A DNA stretch of 64,000 nucleotides from Rhabdophis nuchalis (GCA_039707465.1 CM077644.1:94655375-94719374); one strand, 5' to 3'; shown: positions 20,434-31,895, counted from the first letter of the stretch. Translations and numbers: made by a program. Notes: generated by a model not told the origin, from the letters alone.

Positions 20434-22386
20434 TTTTTAATTGAAAAAGTTTTATTGGGTTTTTACAATTTTCCAAAAAGGATAGGGTAAGGGATACAGA
20501 AACATTTTGAGAACTTTCGCGTCGGAATCATTGGCCCTTCCAGGGCTTCATAATAAAACATTAAAAAAAACATTTTTCAAAGATACTACGAGGTGGAAAT
20601 AAGTGCATACATCCTAAATTCTCAATTCTATGCTGGCAGTCGTGTACAAACATCCAGATAAAAAGGTTATACTATGTTAATAAAAAAGCAAAGTTATTTT
20701 TTTGATCTAAGTCTCTTGGCAATTGTATCTTCTTTTTCTCCTTCCTGGCCCCCAGCGGGCGGAGGCAGGGCCCCCCCTGCCCCCCCTGAATCTTCCCCCA
20801 GAACAGAGGAATGTTTTTTAAGAAAGGCTTCCGCCTCAACAACTGTTTTAATCCTAACTCTCCCTCCTTCCCAGAACACCAACATCCCTTCCGGCATCGC
20901 CCACTTAAACCAAATTCCGTGGTCAAACAATTTTTTGGATAAGAAGGAATACTTCCTTCTCATCTCTCTAATTGGGATCTGCTTCAAGATGGCGACTTCC
21001 TTTTGTTGGTAAAGTAGGGGCCCCCCTCTCTGCGCTTTCAGGTCTCTGGTTGACCTTCTAACAAATTTAATATGTATCTCTCTGGGTATTTCATTTATCC
21101 TGGCATATGTCGAGTTTATTCTGTAGACTAGGTCAATGTCCCCCCTGATCTCATCTTTAGGTTTATGTAAATAGTCTGCTAAAATTGTGCTCATGAGTTC
21201 AGGAAGACATTCACCAGATTCTTCAGAAATGTTCTGAAATCTTAAAAAATATGACATCCTTTCAAAATCCATCCTAGACATATGCCCAGTCAATTCTCCA
21301 ACCTCACTATTAACATTTTTAAGCTCTCCCATTGCCCCAGCCAGCCCCCCTTCCAGCTCCTCAGTCTTCTGTGTGTTCTCCAGCACTTGTTTCCGTGTTT
21401 CCAAAAGTTCCTTCTTGAAGCTGCTATGGTCTTCTCTCAAAGCTTTAATTTCCTGCACCAAAGCTTGTAACACTGATTCCATTGATGTCATTCTTTGTTC
21501 CAAACCTGCCAATTCTGATTTTAATGCCATGGTAAGCTGTTAAAGGCAGTGCCACTAAGATGGCGTTTTTTGGGTGGGGCCGCTGGAGCAGATCAGGAGA
21601 AGACAATTCAAATCAGAGTTGTAAAAAGTTATGGGACCCAGAAGAGAAACACTTTTCACAATCAATAATTATAGCAGAGAAGGCACTCCAGGGAAGGAAT
21701 CAATTAATCCAGAATTTTTTTCATTAGTAGAGAGAGGGAGTCCAAATCACAAAGAGATGTTGGCAATTTTCCATAAGTAAAAATCATTCAGGAACAAAGG
21801 GCAGCCATCTTCCACCGCCCAGTCTGAGAGCCAGCAGGAGAAAGTAGCAAAAGAAAAATTGTTTCAAGCCAGCCGGACTTAGATACATCGTGTAGAAACA
21901 AGCCGCAAAGCACTTTCACTTGCTTCAAAGCAATCCGGATGCGAAATGTCCGCTTCCTCGCAACGAGGAGCCATTTCAAGCGCCGCTTTAAATCCAATGG
22001 GGGGTTTAACAAACAAACACCCCCCTCCACGTTCTTTCAGTCCAGGCTGCCAGCACAATAAAAGTTAAAATCACTCACTCTCCACCATGCCGCCGAAGCC
22101 CCGGAAAGCCTTCCGACCCGAACACTCAGCTCTCTTCAAATTCATTGTACGTTGCTGTCCTCCATTGGCGAAGGGAAAACCCCCCGCAGCATGTCTTCTT
22201 TCGCCTAAACCGAAGACAAGGGCCGTTTCCCAGCCGCCGCCAGGATAAACCAGCCCAGGCAAGCCAGTTTTACGGAGGGACCCCCCAAAAAGGGGTACCC
22301 TGCCCCGTTAGGGGCAGAAAAAAGAACAAAACGGCGGACGAACCCCAAGGTTCGTCCGTCGCCGCCAGGAACAGGAACAGGAAGTC
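20434..22386 (-). mobile_element. L1-like LINE with ORF1 but no ORF2 (HAL1-like), copy 1
   Basis: A minus-strand retroposed element with a poly-A end at about 20434-20440 and a GC-rich 5' UTR ending at 22386. The 16-bp target duplication CCTTGTAAACTTTTTT lies at 20418-20433 and 22387-22402. In order it has a 5' UTR (22386-21531), ORF1 (21530-20694) and a 3' UTR of about 255 bp. No endonuclease or RT sequence lies between ORF1 and the tail, so it must borrow an ORF2 protein. The 5' and 3' UTRs are shared with 38582-39464. Confidence 0.9.
20694..21530 (-). CDS. L1-type ORF1 protein (278 aa)
   Basis: An RNA-binding chaperone of L1 ribonucleoprotein particles. Residues 1-90 are a heptad-rich coiled coil for trimerisation. 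About 92-160 is the RRM (FERMSYFLRFQNISEE, and DLVYRINSTYARINEIPREI ahead of HIKFVRRSTRD). About 161-240 is the C-terminal domain (REMRRKYSFLSKKLF and MPEGMLVFWEGGRVRIKT). It ends in a basic AKRLRSKK. Compared with the 33.5-kb copy the N-terminal arm is shorter and two short internal stretches (after STRD and after LKQI) are missing. It is otherwise open with no frameshift. No ORF2 follows. Confidence 0.88.
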   Translation of the reverse strand: MALKSELAGLEQRMTSMESVLQALVQEIKALREDHSSFKKELLETRKQVLENTQKTEELEGGLAGAMGELKNVNSEVGELTGHMSRMDFERMSYFLRFQNISEESGECLPELMSTILADYLHKPKDEIRGDIDLVYRINSTYARINEIPREIHIKFVRRSTRDLKAQRGGPLLYQQKEVAILKQIPIREMRRKYSFLSKKLFDHGIWFKWAMPEGMLVFWEGGRVRIKTVVEAEAFLKKHSSVLGEDSGGAGGALPPPAGGQEGEKEDTIAKRLRSKK

Positions 22387-22402
22387 CCTTGTAAACTTTT
22401 TT

Positions 22403-22752
22403 GAGATCAGCCAACATTAGCTAGCTACTGCCAACTTGTACAACTGTGGACTACAATTTACCTGTTATCTGAATTGCAGATGGTTGGCTGACTCCGGATA
22501 TTTTAGCCAGCTTTTTACAAAGAAACAAATGATTTTCCAACTTTGCCATGTTTTCAATGTGGGATCAATGGAGGGGGATATTTTGTATGTGAACAGAGCA
22601 AGCAGGGGAGAGAGCACATGGCATGAAAATACATCAAGAAACAGAGCTAAGCATCAGATTTTCAACAAATTCAATTCTACGGTTTCAAGACTGACGGCAA
22701 GTTATCTTTCTCATATGCTGATCAGGGACCCTAATAAATTATTAATTGAAGT
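22403..22752. other. No recognisable feature
   Basis: DNA between the L1-like element and a solo LTR, with nothing supported. Confidence 0.4.
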
Positions 22753-22757
22753 AAATA

Positions 22758-23061
22758 TGTTAGATTAGACAAAGGATTCCGACTCATGCATGGTCAAGCA
22801 ACAGGAACATTTATTCAGCAACTATTTACAATACACAAGAATCATTACTAGCAAGGTTTCCCTGTCTGACAGCCGTTTATATACAGCTTTCAGGCGGGAA
22901 ACCTTTCAGCAGGTTAGCTGCAACATTGTATCAGCTCTCTAGACAGAAACCGGCCAGCCGAGTCTTAGCCAATCAGACGCGGCTGCCGGCTCCATTCCGG
23001 AATGCAGTGACTCAGAGTTTACCAGACTTGTTGGCATGGTCGTAAACCTGAGGACTTAACA
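22758..23061 (-). mobile_element. Solo LTR (304 bp)
   Basis: Begins TGTTAGATTAGAC and ends GGACTTAACA, flanked by the exact 5-bp duplication AAATA (22753-22757, 23062-23066). Read on the minus strand it has CCAAT (GATTGGCTAAGAC), TATA (GTATATAAACGG) and AATAAA in order. There is no internal region or partner LTR, so it is a recombined solo LTR of a gypsy-like element. Confidence 0.88.
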
Positions 23062-23066
23062 AAATA

Positions 23067-25280
23067 ATTGACTATTCCTTGCTTTGTTGTGTTTTTTTGC
23101 TGATAGTGCAGAATCTATTGTTTAAGTTGAATGGTCGAGTCCGTCTTGCTGCATAAATAGATGGAGGATTTGATTGTGTGAACTGTCCTTGGATTGAAAG
23201 AACCTCTCTTCCTTTTCGGACTTTTTAAAAATGGATACCTGACCTGAACTACTCAAAGTGTCCACTAATCATGAAATAAAACATGATTGTCTTTCATCCC
23301 CCCCAGAATCAACATGAAAGCCTCCTACCATCAATCCAGTACAAATAATAAGTAGCGCTGAGAAAAGAGAATATTTGTAGCTCCGGATTGAACTGTGGGG
23401 TCCTTGGTGCTCTCTGTGCTTAGTGGCACTCTTTCAGATGTTTCATTACCCAACTAGGTAATGTGATCCGTGCACTGCTTCCAGATAACATCAGAGTATT
23501 TCAGATGCCACTGTTGATAGGCAAACAGCTCCTGAAAGTTGCATTTGTCTCTCTGATTGGCTTTCCCAGAAGAATTTTGTAGACGATGGTGTAAAGATAC
23601 TTGTATGCTTCTGGTAAAATTAGAAGCCTGTGCTTGGAGAATGTTGTTGTCTTGTCATCCTTGGACATGTTGAAATTGGCATTCTTATCACAGGATTGTT
23701 GGCATGATATGACTTGCAATATGTCTCATGATCAGCTGGCAGCTTTTTGATTAAAAATCACGTGCCAACAACCGCACCAATTGGCATAATTGCCAAGGTG
23801 CCACAAACGAGGAGGAACAGTGAAATCTTTAACTAAGGCTTTTGAAAGGGAACCCAAGGGTGCCAACTGTATGTCCCATATGCGTGTGCAAAAATAAACA
23901 CTGACAAGCACCGCACATTGCCATTTAATACCATATCATAAAAAGCTACTAATTAAAACTTTGCAGGTTCAGTTGGTCAAGTTTCATGGCTGAGTGCGTT
24001 CTGCGAGAACATGCTTCAGCCGGCATTTATGAGATTAATTTGTAAGCTCTTCAGATTCTGAATCTCTGAGGTTTATGCTGCCTGTGTGCTGTTTGCATAA
24101 TGCAGTTTTATAGTGCTAAACCATCACCTATAAAGGGATTATTTTCATATTCAGCACATTAAAGATCTAGTGCTATTCGCAGATACCATACTGTGCTTAT
24201 TCCAGAGATAACAGGTAAAATGTCTCTTGCTCTGATTAGCTGCAAAGCTAACATAAGATCATGAATGTCTTGAGAAGGAATATCGCTCTGGTGAAATTAA
24301 TTCCCCAGTGGTTTTATTAAAGTTTTAAAATTGCATTATTTCCCCATCATATTTGAAAGTCTTCACTGCCTTAAACGTAAGCTGTAACCCATGGCTTGCC
24401 ATCTTCCCTGGAGTGTCTAGATGTGGCATCTCAGATTTATTGTGTGATCTCAGTATGTTACAACATCTCTCCTGACTAATGCATTATTACAGTACTTACA
24501 CAGGCTCCCAAGTGCCACGGTATTGATTAGAAAATCACCCATCTGCATATTCATACCATCTGCACTATTCAAAAGAAAAACATTACATGATAATATTGGT
24601 TTTTGTTTGAATGGAAATTCAGAAAATGATAATAGAACAAACTAGAATTTATTTGTGGGGCGGGGGGGCGTATTGCACACACACACACATGCACTTGTTT
24701 GGAATTATAAAATAGACTTACAGCAATACCACAAGAGGATTTAAGGTAGAAATATTTCCTTGGCGTTAGCAGCATTAAAAGAAATTATAATGTGTACATG
24801 TAAAAAAAAAAGGTATCCATTCTTAAAATTGGATTTGGAATAGAAATAGCAAGTGAGAGAACTTTGCTTTGTTGCAACATAGGTGTCTAATGGCAAACCA
24901 CTCACCAGATCCTAACTGCAAATAGTTCTGTTGACCCCTAGATGGCAGCAAAGAGACAACTCTAACCCTTTGCTGTCATATGGAGAGGTGGGATTTTATT
25001 GCAGTCCAGTTTTGGTAACCCAAATCATGCCTTTCATTGGGGAGGTAGATGCATTATTCAGGTTGTTTGGTGAGTCATGCTATTGATACTCACCATGAAT
25101 TGAATCTCCAATTCATTCTCCAAGTATAGATCAGATAGCCCCACAGCTTCATTGGGAGGTGGTGTTTTGAAAAAGTGAATGGCGATTCATTGGTCCAGAA
25201 TAATGCGGTTACTATACTGATTCGTTTTTCTCCTTCTCTCCGTCCTCCTTATAGGTGCAGAATAATTCAGCTACCATACT
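23067..25280. other. Mostly unassigned; one arm of the CCTTGGTGCTCTCTG repeat
   Basis: 23398-23470 carries GGTCCTTGGTGCTCTCTG, then CATTACCCAACTAGGTAATG, the same motifs as at 1235-1325 and 27456-27595. A short (CA)n lies near 24675. Otherwise I see no gene or element in these 2.2 kb. Confidence 0.5.
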
Positions 25281-25281
25281 G

Positions 25282-25338
25282 ATTATTATTATTATTATTC
25301 CTCCTCCTCCTCCTCCTCCTCCTCCTCCTCCTCCTCCT
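25282..25338. repeat. (ATT)n then (CCT)n microsatellite
   Basis: ATT units to 25299, then CCT units to 25338. Confidence 0.95.
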
Positions 25339-25495
25339 GAGATGAAGCAATGGATGGAAACTAATCAAGGAAAGAACCAACCTAGAAATAAGGATAAAGT
25401 TTCTGACAGAACAATTAGTTGAACAACTTGCCTCCAGAAGCTGTGGGTGCTCCAACACTGGAGGTTTTTAAGAAGAGAAGAGACCCCCTACTCCT
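25339..25495 (+). pseudogene. Degenerate CR1 RT C-terminal fragment
   Basis: Nucleotide similarity to the CR1 3' coding end (AAGCAATGGATGGAAACTAA, CAACTTGCCTCCAGAAG, CCAACACTGGAGG). Frameshifts and indels remove any continuous frame. It follows directly on the CCT tract. Confidence 0.75.
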
Positions 25496-25576
25496 CCTTC
25501 TCACAGGTCCATAAATCAAATAATCACAAATGTAATGGGTGAGGGAGGATGGCACATTCATGATAATTCATAATTC

Positions 25577-25700
25577 AATAATAATAATAATAATAATAAT
25601 CTTTATTGTCATTGTAAAAATTCAAGGGGAAAGGGTGGAGAGAAAGAAAAAAGAAAGAAAGGAAGGAAGGAAGGAAGGAAGGAAGGAAAAATTTCTTAGA
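25577..25700 (-). repeat. LINE-type 3' tail with (ATT)n, plus (GGAA)n
   Basis: The (AAT)n at 25577-25600 is followed by CTTTATTGTCATTGTA. In antisense this is TACAATGACAATAAAG plus ATT units, a usual 3' end of some non-LTR elements; compare 47615-47690. A GGAA run occupies 25660-25688. The body of the element is not recognisable. Confidence 0.5.
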
Positions 25701-26035
25701 TATAATCAAATATTGGATGGAACCTCCCACATGTTGAACAGTATGTAGATTTTTATATAAGACAAATAAACCATGTATCTTCTTATATGTGTATGTACTA
25801 TACGTAAACAATTTATTTTATTTTAAATTATGCATATTCAACAATAACAATTAGTAATAATATACAATCAATAGATACAGAATAAGAGCTGGCCAGTGTA
25901 CACTCATTTTCACTATTTCCAGTGTGGATATGCTTCTTGGATAAGATCCTTGTTATATTTGAAACTATCCTTATAATAAAATAATGGAAGATACCGGTAC
26001 AGCAATGAACATTTGTGTGGGAACTTTTGTCACAT
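25701..26035. other. No recognisable feature
   Basis: AT-rich sequence without a supported element. Confidence 0.4.
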
Positions 26036-26039
26036 AACA

Positions 26040-26435
26040 TTGTTGGAAGAAATGTCCATCTGGGTTCAGTTCCAAGTGGGGAGAAAGACACTGGAAACAT
26101 GGAGGCTGCTTGGAAAGCTGGTTTAATGGAGCAGAACCATGGTCCTGGTGCTGCTGAACACATGGAATGGAGAGGGAGTGTTATTTATACCCTCTCTTGG
26201 ACTTTGAACTTGAGCTTCCTGTTCCTGTGGCAAAGGCAGGTGTTCTATTGGTTGCTGTAGGGGTCATGTACAAACCCTAGGAGTTTGTCTGAGATAAGTC
26301 TGGTTGAACTGTGCTGGGTGATGTAAGAAGGGACTTGGTTGTGCTACGTGGTGAGTTCTGTTGCTAGATTGGTAGAGGGTTAATCCTATTATGTCCTGAG
26401 GGTCATGTCTTAATCCCATCAGCCTGGAGCTGACA
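26040..26435 (+). mobile_element. Possible solo LTR, ends unresolved
   Basis: Starts TGTTGGAAGAAATG. It contains a TATA-like GTTATTTATACCC near 26180 and a GAGCTGACA near the expected end, giving about the length of the 398-bp LTRs at 41.3 and 45.1 kb. I could not find a matching 5-bp duplication, so this is tentative. Confidence 0.3.
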
Positions 26436-27450
26436 CCTTTTATTTTGTAGACAAGCTGGCCCAGTCTTAATGTACACCAAATATCTGCTGGGGGCAGAGA
26501 GCTGCTCTTTGTCTCTGAAAACCTGTCCCTCCTTTTCTCACCCAGGGGAATATAACATTCTGTCTTTTTAATATTTCCTAAAATATTTCATTCTTCTAGG
26601 AGATGGGTGGGTGCTAACTTTCTCCAACATGAATTACTTGAATTTAAATCATGAATTTGGGAAAAGAAACAAAATTGTATCAGATCTTTTAGCAGACTGA
26701 TATGTCACCATTAAGAGAAAGAAAGAAAAAAATAGCTAAAAAGTGCATGCTTTCTTTTTAGCTATACAAAAGAGCAAGCCTGAATATTAGGGAAATAATC
26801 TTTCCCAGTTAAAAAGAAGACATTTTTGCAAAGGTACCGTTACACAGATAAGAAAATCAATGCAGACTGATTTATTCTTCATTGCAATTCTCCACACTCA
26901 ATTCCACTTGGCGACTGAAAGTAGGAATGGGCTGCATTAAAAAGCATTGTGTCGGAAGAGCTGAGCAAATTTTATCTGTTGTGTTACATCCTTGATGGCC
27001 CATTTGCACATACAAATAATCAATGGCTGATGAATATGTATGTGTTATCCAGCACTGAGCAAAAAAGGAAGAAAAAACAATTGTCTGGGTTTTTTTTCCC
27101 GTTTTTTTTGCTGATGGGCCAAAGAGAAACTAAATTATCTTTGTTCCACAAATTCAAGATTTATTGCTGGTTCTAAGCAATGGTATTGAATTTACTTATT
27201 TACTTATTTATAATAAATTATAGCCATTTAAATCTCCAAAGACTGCTGTAGATGGACAGGGAGCAACAATCACAAGCTGGTGCAAACAATGAAGGTTTAG
27301 AAATAAACCAAACATAAATTTACATCATTGTATTGTACTGCAGCTGACAATTGTTCATCTGATACTGGTCACCCCACCAGTCAAAAACCCCGAGAACTTC
27401 AAAAACAAGAGAGCTTTAAACACTAATAGAAGAGAATATTTGTACCTCAA
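26436..27450. other. No recognisable feature
   Basis: Non-repetitive DNA; short frames lack motifs. Confidence 0.45.
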
Positions 27451-27455
27451 GATTG

Positions 27456-27595
27456 AACTGTGGGGATCTTGGTACTCGGTGAGGAGGTTTGAAAACTCCA
27501 CACTCTTCTAGCACTGATGATATAACCTAGTTGGGTAAGGAAGTGTTTTTTGAGAAAATAACCAAACTCAGAGAGCATCAAGGGCCCCACAGCTT
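27456..27595. repeat. Foldback repeat (CCTTGGTGCTCTCTG family), copy 3
   Basis: The arms TGTGGGGATCTTGGTACTC and CAGAGAGCATCAAGGGCCCC are inverted around a centre with ATAACCTAGTTGGGTAAGG. Same family as 1235-1325. Confidence 0.6.
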
Positions 27596-27814
27596 TTATA
27601 CCTTTCTGGAAAGCTATGAAATCAGGAACCATCCTCACCTTCAGAAACCAGCTACTGTGTTTCTCCAAAAATAAGACAGAGTCTTATTTTCTTTTGACCC
27701 CCCCCCGCCCCAATAAGTACTTGGCCTTATTATTGGGGAGGTCTTATTATTTTTGAGGTGCAGGAGGCGGCGAATGTGGTCACAACACGGCTGCTGCTGT
27801 GTTACAATATGTTA

Positions 27815-28303
27815 ATATAATACAATAATACAATAGCAGAGTTGGAAGGGACTTTGGAGGTCATCTAGTCCAACTCCCTGCTAGGCAGGAAACCCTATAC
27901 TATTTTGGATAAATGGCTATCCAACATCTTTTTAAAGATTTCCAGAGTTGGGGCATTCACAACTTCTGGAGGCAAGCTGTTCCAGAGGTTAATTGTTCTA
28001 ACTGTCAGGAAATTCCTCCTCAGTTCTAAGTTGCTTCTCTTCTTGATTAGTTTCCACCCATTGCTTCTTGTTCTGCCCCCAGGTGCCTTGGAGAATAGTT
28101 TGACTCCCTCTTCTTTGTGGCAACTCCTGAGATTTTGGAACACTGCTATCATGTCACCCCTAGTCCTTCTTTTCATTAAACTAGACATACCCAGTTCCTG
28201 CAACCGTTCTTCATATGTTTTAACCTCCAGTCCCCTAATCATCTTTGTTGCTCTTCTCTGCACTCTTTCTAGAGTCTCCACATCTTTTCTACATTGTGGC
28301 GAC
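27815..28303 (-). mobile_element. CR1 LINE 3' fragment inserted in the TA element
   Basis: A minus-strand 3' end with an (AATAC)n-type tail at about 27815, followed by AGCAGAGTTGGAAGGGAC. It is 5'-truncated at GTGGCGACCAAGG (about 28303). Both flanks belong to the TA element, so the CR1 came later. Confidence 0.9.
27895..28281 (-). pseudogene. CR1 RT C-terminus (128 aa, open)
   Basis: Encodes the last 128 residues of a CR1 RT (METLERVQRRATKMIRGLE, RRTRGDMIAVFQNL, NLELRRNFLTVRTINLWN, ending HLSKIV). It is uninterrupted but lacks the palm and endonuclease, so it has no enzymatic role. It is slightly diverged from the 57-kb copy. Confidence 0.9.
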
Positions 28304-28409
28304 CAAGGCAGGCTTATTTTGAGGGGGAGGGGTTATTTTAGCACATGTGCTCAAAAGCCTAATTGGGCTTATTATCCAGGGAGGTCTTACTTTCAGGGAA
28401 ACAGGGTAT

Positions 28410-28742
28410 TTAGGAGGAAAAAGCTCCCCAGGAGTTGGCCCCTCCTGCCTTGTTCTCAGTAAGTGGATACTTTTAACATGTAATCTAAGTTAAGTCTGAA
28501 TGGGCAGTTTGTTTGGGAAAAGACAAACTAACAAGGTCCTGAGCTATTACAGAGTTTTATAGGTGATAATCAGGTCCTTGAATTGGGCTCCAAATTAAAC
28601 TAGTAGTCCTTGTAGCTCCCATAGCAGAGGGGTTCCATGGCACCAAGAAGGCTGACTTATAAAGATACGAGCTGCTGCATTTACACCAAATTGCTAGCAT
28701 GCTCTTCAAAGGAAAACATAACCCTATCAAGGGCCAAAGTTG
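28410..28742. other. No recognisable feature
   Basis: No supported element between the TA miniature and the next hAT miniature. Confidence 0.4.
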
Positions 28743-28750
28743 GTGTAATT

Positions 28751-28953
28751 CAGAGGTGGTATTCAGCCGGTTCTGACCGGTTTGCCTGAATTTGAAGTGG
28801 AAATCGTGGGTGGGCCAGCCCACCTGCCCCTGCTCTATGCTGTCCTATTTAGACACGTTTTCAAGATGTGTGCATGTGTGCCAGCCATGCACATGATCAA
28901 AGAGTGGGGTCATGTTTGCGAACCCATAGGGAAAGTAAATAATACTACCCCTG
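28751..28953. mobile_element. hAT-type miniature element (203 bp)
   Basis: The left end is CAGAGGTGGTATTCAGCCGG and the right end is ACTACCCCTG. The duplication is GTGTAATT versus GTGCAATT (7 of 8), at 28743-28750 and 28954-28961. Related to 19376. Confidence 0.75.
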
Positions 28954-29187
28954 GTGCAATTGCTTAATTTCAGAAAACTTCCTGCCTTCTACCATGCCCC
29001 TTCCCTCCTTCTAATGTATCACTTCTCTCTCTCTCAACCTTAGGGAGCTGGAGAGAAGAGGACCCCTTTCTATTCTCTGACTCCAAGGAGGAACCCACTT
29101 TGTGAGACCCCTGTCTCTTACTCAGAGAGCAACATGGTTTTCACATCTTTCTCTCTTGCAGGATTTGGTGCTGAGATTGAACTAAGG

Positions 29188-30377
29188 TCAGGGTGTCAAA
29201 CTCATGACCTGAATCCGGGCCATGGGGTGCTTATATCTGGCTGGCCTGTGGTCAGTGGCATAGCGTGGGTTGTCAGCACCCGGGGCAAGGCAAGTAATTT
29301 GCGCCCCCTAACCCCTGGATTTTAGCACTCGAGTCTCTTCCACTCCATCGCCCGCCGCAGGGCCCCCGCCCGCCACCGCCCCCTCCTCGGCAGCGGCTGT
29401 GGCACCCGGCGGCGAGGCAACCCCTTCGCTCATCCTTCTCGGTGCCTTTCTAGCCCTTTCCCGGGGGAAGCAGCGGCATCGAGGACGGGGAGGGCGCAGC
29501 ATGCGGAGCGGCGGGGAAGCGAGAAACGGGAAGGGGGGAGAGGAGGGGTGCAGGAAGATCCGACGGCAGCGGGGTAGGGGAGGCAGCCGCAGCCGGCAGG
29601 TACTCGAAAGAGCTGGCCTCCCTTCGATCCGGAGAGCGGGACGCCTCTCCCGCCCTGTCAGCTACATCTCAGCGCATTCACAAGACCGCTGCTGAATCAG
29701 CTGGAACGCGCGAGCTCTCCCCACCTTCCGCCCGCCGAGCTCTCTTCCTTTTCCCTGCGATTTCCCGCCCCCTCCCGGTTTCCTGGATTCCGGATCCCCC
29801 CTCCCCCGCCCGAGAAATAATACTAATAAAAATATGAAAAATCCCCTAAGATCCTTTCCCCAAGGAAGAAGACGGGGCGACGGGGAGAAAACGCCTCCTC
29901 TTGCAGCCGCTCTTGCTTCGGGCGACGCTTCTCCGGTCCCTGCGGCGGTGGCCACATTCCCCGGCTGCCGCTGTTCCTGCCTTACTCGATCCCCTTTCCC
30001 GAAGCGACGGGGAGCTGCGAGTGCGAGCGCGCCCCCCCAGATGTTGCGCCCGGTGCGGCCCGCACCCCCTGCACCCCCCACGCTACGCCACTGCCTGTGG
30101 TGCCTCTACCAGTAAAATCAGAGCTTGCATGGGTCGTGCGTGGCCCACCTGAGTTCTGATTTCGCTGGCAGAGATTTGCAGGATGCTATCGCAGCCAAAA
30201 ACGGAGCTGAGGAGCCCGTTTTTGCTGGCAGAGCGCTCAGGCCGCCACAGGCATGCCCCTGACATGAGTGATGTCATGCTTGCCATTCCCATCCTGGCCA
30301 CACATCCCCTGCCTCCCCCCACAAGGTCAAACACAACCCTGATGCAGCCCTCAATGAAATTGAGTTTGACACCCCTG
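29188..30377. mobile_element. hAT-like element (CAGGGTGTCAAACTC ends) hosting a nested element
   Basis: Ends are TCAGGGTGTCAAACTC and GAGTTTGACACCCCTG with the duplication AACTAAGG (29180-29187, 30378-30385). Same family as 17460-17922, which lacks the nested insert. Without the nested element at 29253-30093 its own length would be about 340 bp. Confidence 0.85.
29253..30093. mobile_element. Nested GC-rich hAT element (841 bp) with CAGTGGCATAGCGTGGG ends
   Basis: The terminal inverted repeats are CAGTGGCATAGCGTGGG and CCCACGCTACGCCACTG, with an exact 8-bp duplication CCTGTGGT (29245-29252, 30094-30101). The CAGTGGCGTAGC-type end is a common hAT terminus. The interior, about 29300-30075, is very GC- and CpG-rich and unlike the rest of the window. 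It encodes no transposase; frames at 29399-29695 and 29662-30081 are arginine-, glycine- and alanine-rich without recognisable domains. It may be a miniature that picked up a CpG-island fragment. Confidence 0.9.
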
Positions 30378-30385
30378 AACTAAGG

Positions 30386-30700
30386 CATCAGTGATGGTGT
30401 TTTTGGAGGGCGGTGGTGATCATTCAGTCAGCCTGAATGTCCTCCCAAATCAGTGCTAAATATGTATTTCAAAAATTACAGAAATATCCTTCCTCGGATC
30501 TTTTTTTACCTTTTGCTCTCTCTCACCTCTAAAGACTCTGGAGAAATTTGGGTTCTGGGCATAAAGCCACATTATAGGTAAAGATGTTCTGGGGATTACA
30601 CAGACATAACCTTGGCATTTTCTTGGCAACCCTGTAGAAATACTTTGCTCTTGCCTTTTTTCCTGGATACAATTGGTTTCCTAGTCTAGTCTGTAGCCAT
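30386..30700. other. No recognisable feature
   Basis: Short spacer between hAT elements; nothing supported. Confidence 0.4.
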
Positions 30701-30715
30701 GATATTCTCTGGGGG

Positions 30716-31081
30716 CAGTGGTGGGATTCAGCCAGTTCGCACCTATTCAGGAGAACCGGTTGTTAACCTTCTAAGCAGTTCGGAGAACTGGTTGTTGGAA
30801 GAAATCTCATCCCCCCCCCCACTTTACAAGACTAATCCTGTAAGGAAGGCAGAAAGGAAACATTTTGGTGTTGTTTCTATCCTAATCTTTTTGCCCTGCT
30901 TGTAGAAACTGCCTCTCCAGTTAACCCTCATTACACTGTAACAGCTAAAGGGACGTGCCCATCTACATGAGTGATGTTGAGTTAACCATGCCCACCCAGT
31001 TACAGGACCACCAAGCCACGCCTACCCAGCTGGTCATTAGGGCAGAGAACAGGTTGTTAAATGATTTGAACCGCACCACTT
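30716..31081. mobile_element. hAT-type miniature element (366 bp)
   Basis: The left end is CAGTGGTGGGATTCAGCC and the right end is AACCGCACCACTT. The duplication is TCTGGGGG versus CCTGGGGG (7 of 8). The interior has GGTTGTTAA motifs common to this family. Confidence 0.8.
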
Positions 31082-31452
31082 CCTGGGGGTCTCCCATCCA
31101 AATGGCATCCAGACCCAACACAGCTTAGTTTATGAGCCCACAAAAGCTCACTTAAGTAGTGCTACGTGTGGATTCCCAAATGCAGCATGCCAATTTCTTT
31201 TAAAGATTACAGAAAAGAAAAATAAAAGAGAAAAGGGCTGCTGACTGATTCAGGAAAGAAGAAAATTGGGAAGTATATCCGTTTGTATGTACCTAGGATA
31301 AGTGTCCGGAAGAGAGAAGTCTAGTACAGGTAGATGTAGTCTGGATTCCCAGAAAGGAGGTGCTATTCACCAAAGAAGACAAAGGAGCAGTGGAGCTTGG
31401 AAAGTTTGGCTGGCAGAAAGAGGGTTACTTCCTAAGTTTCTCCATAGTATAT

Positions 31453-31453
<1 letters not shown>

Positions 31454-31545
<92 letters not shown>

Positions 31546-31552
31546 ATCTATC

Positions 31553-31624
<72 letters not shown>

Positions 31625-31732
31625 CCTACCTACCTACCTACATACTTACCTACCTACTACCTACCTATCTATCTGCTACCTACTTATTTTATTTATGTCT
31701 ATCTACTACCCACCTACCTATCAGCTACCTAC

Positions 31733-31812
<80 letters not shown>

Positions 31813-31833
31813 GCTAGCTAGCTAGCTAGCTAG

Positions 31834-31895
<62 letters not shown>

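Larger units (their letters stand above)
27655..28406. mobile_element. TA-flanked miniature element, split by a CR1
   Basis: The ends CTGTGTTTCTCCAAAAATAAG and CTTTCAGGGAAACAG are imperfect complements, bordered by TA on both sides (27653-27654, 28407-28408), as in Tc1/mariner-like miniatures. A CR1 fragment sits at about 27815-28303. The remainder repeats GTCTTATTATT and GAGGTCTTACTTTC themes typical of this element. The superfamily is inferred from the TA flanks only. Confidence 0.65.

Noticed and set aside
20674..21012. Plus-strand 112-codon frame
   Set aside because: Antisense shadow of the L1 ORF1.
22071..22420. Frames in the GC-rich block near 22.2 kb
   Set aside because: They lie in the 5' UTR of the L1-like element, whose counterparts at 35.2 and 39.4 kb do not keep the frame.
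29300..30075. CpG island of a host gene
   Set aside because: The GC-rich block lies wholly within hAT termini with a perfect 8-bp duplication, so it is transposon cargo here even if it came from a gene.
31302..31821. Long YLSI-repeat reading frames
   Set aside because: They are translations of the GATA/CTAT tetranucleotide array, not genes.
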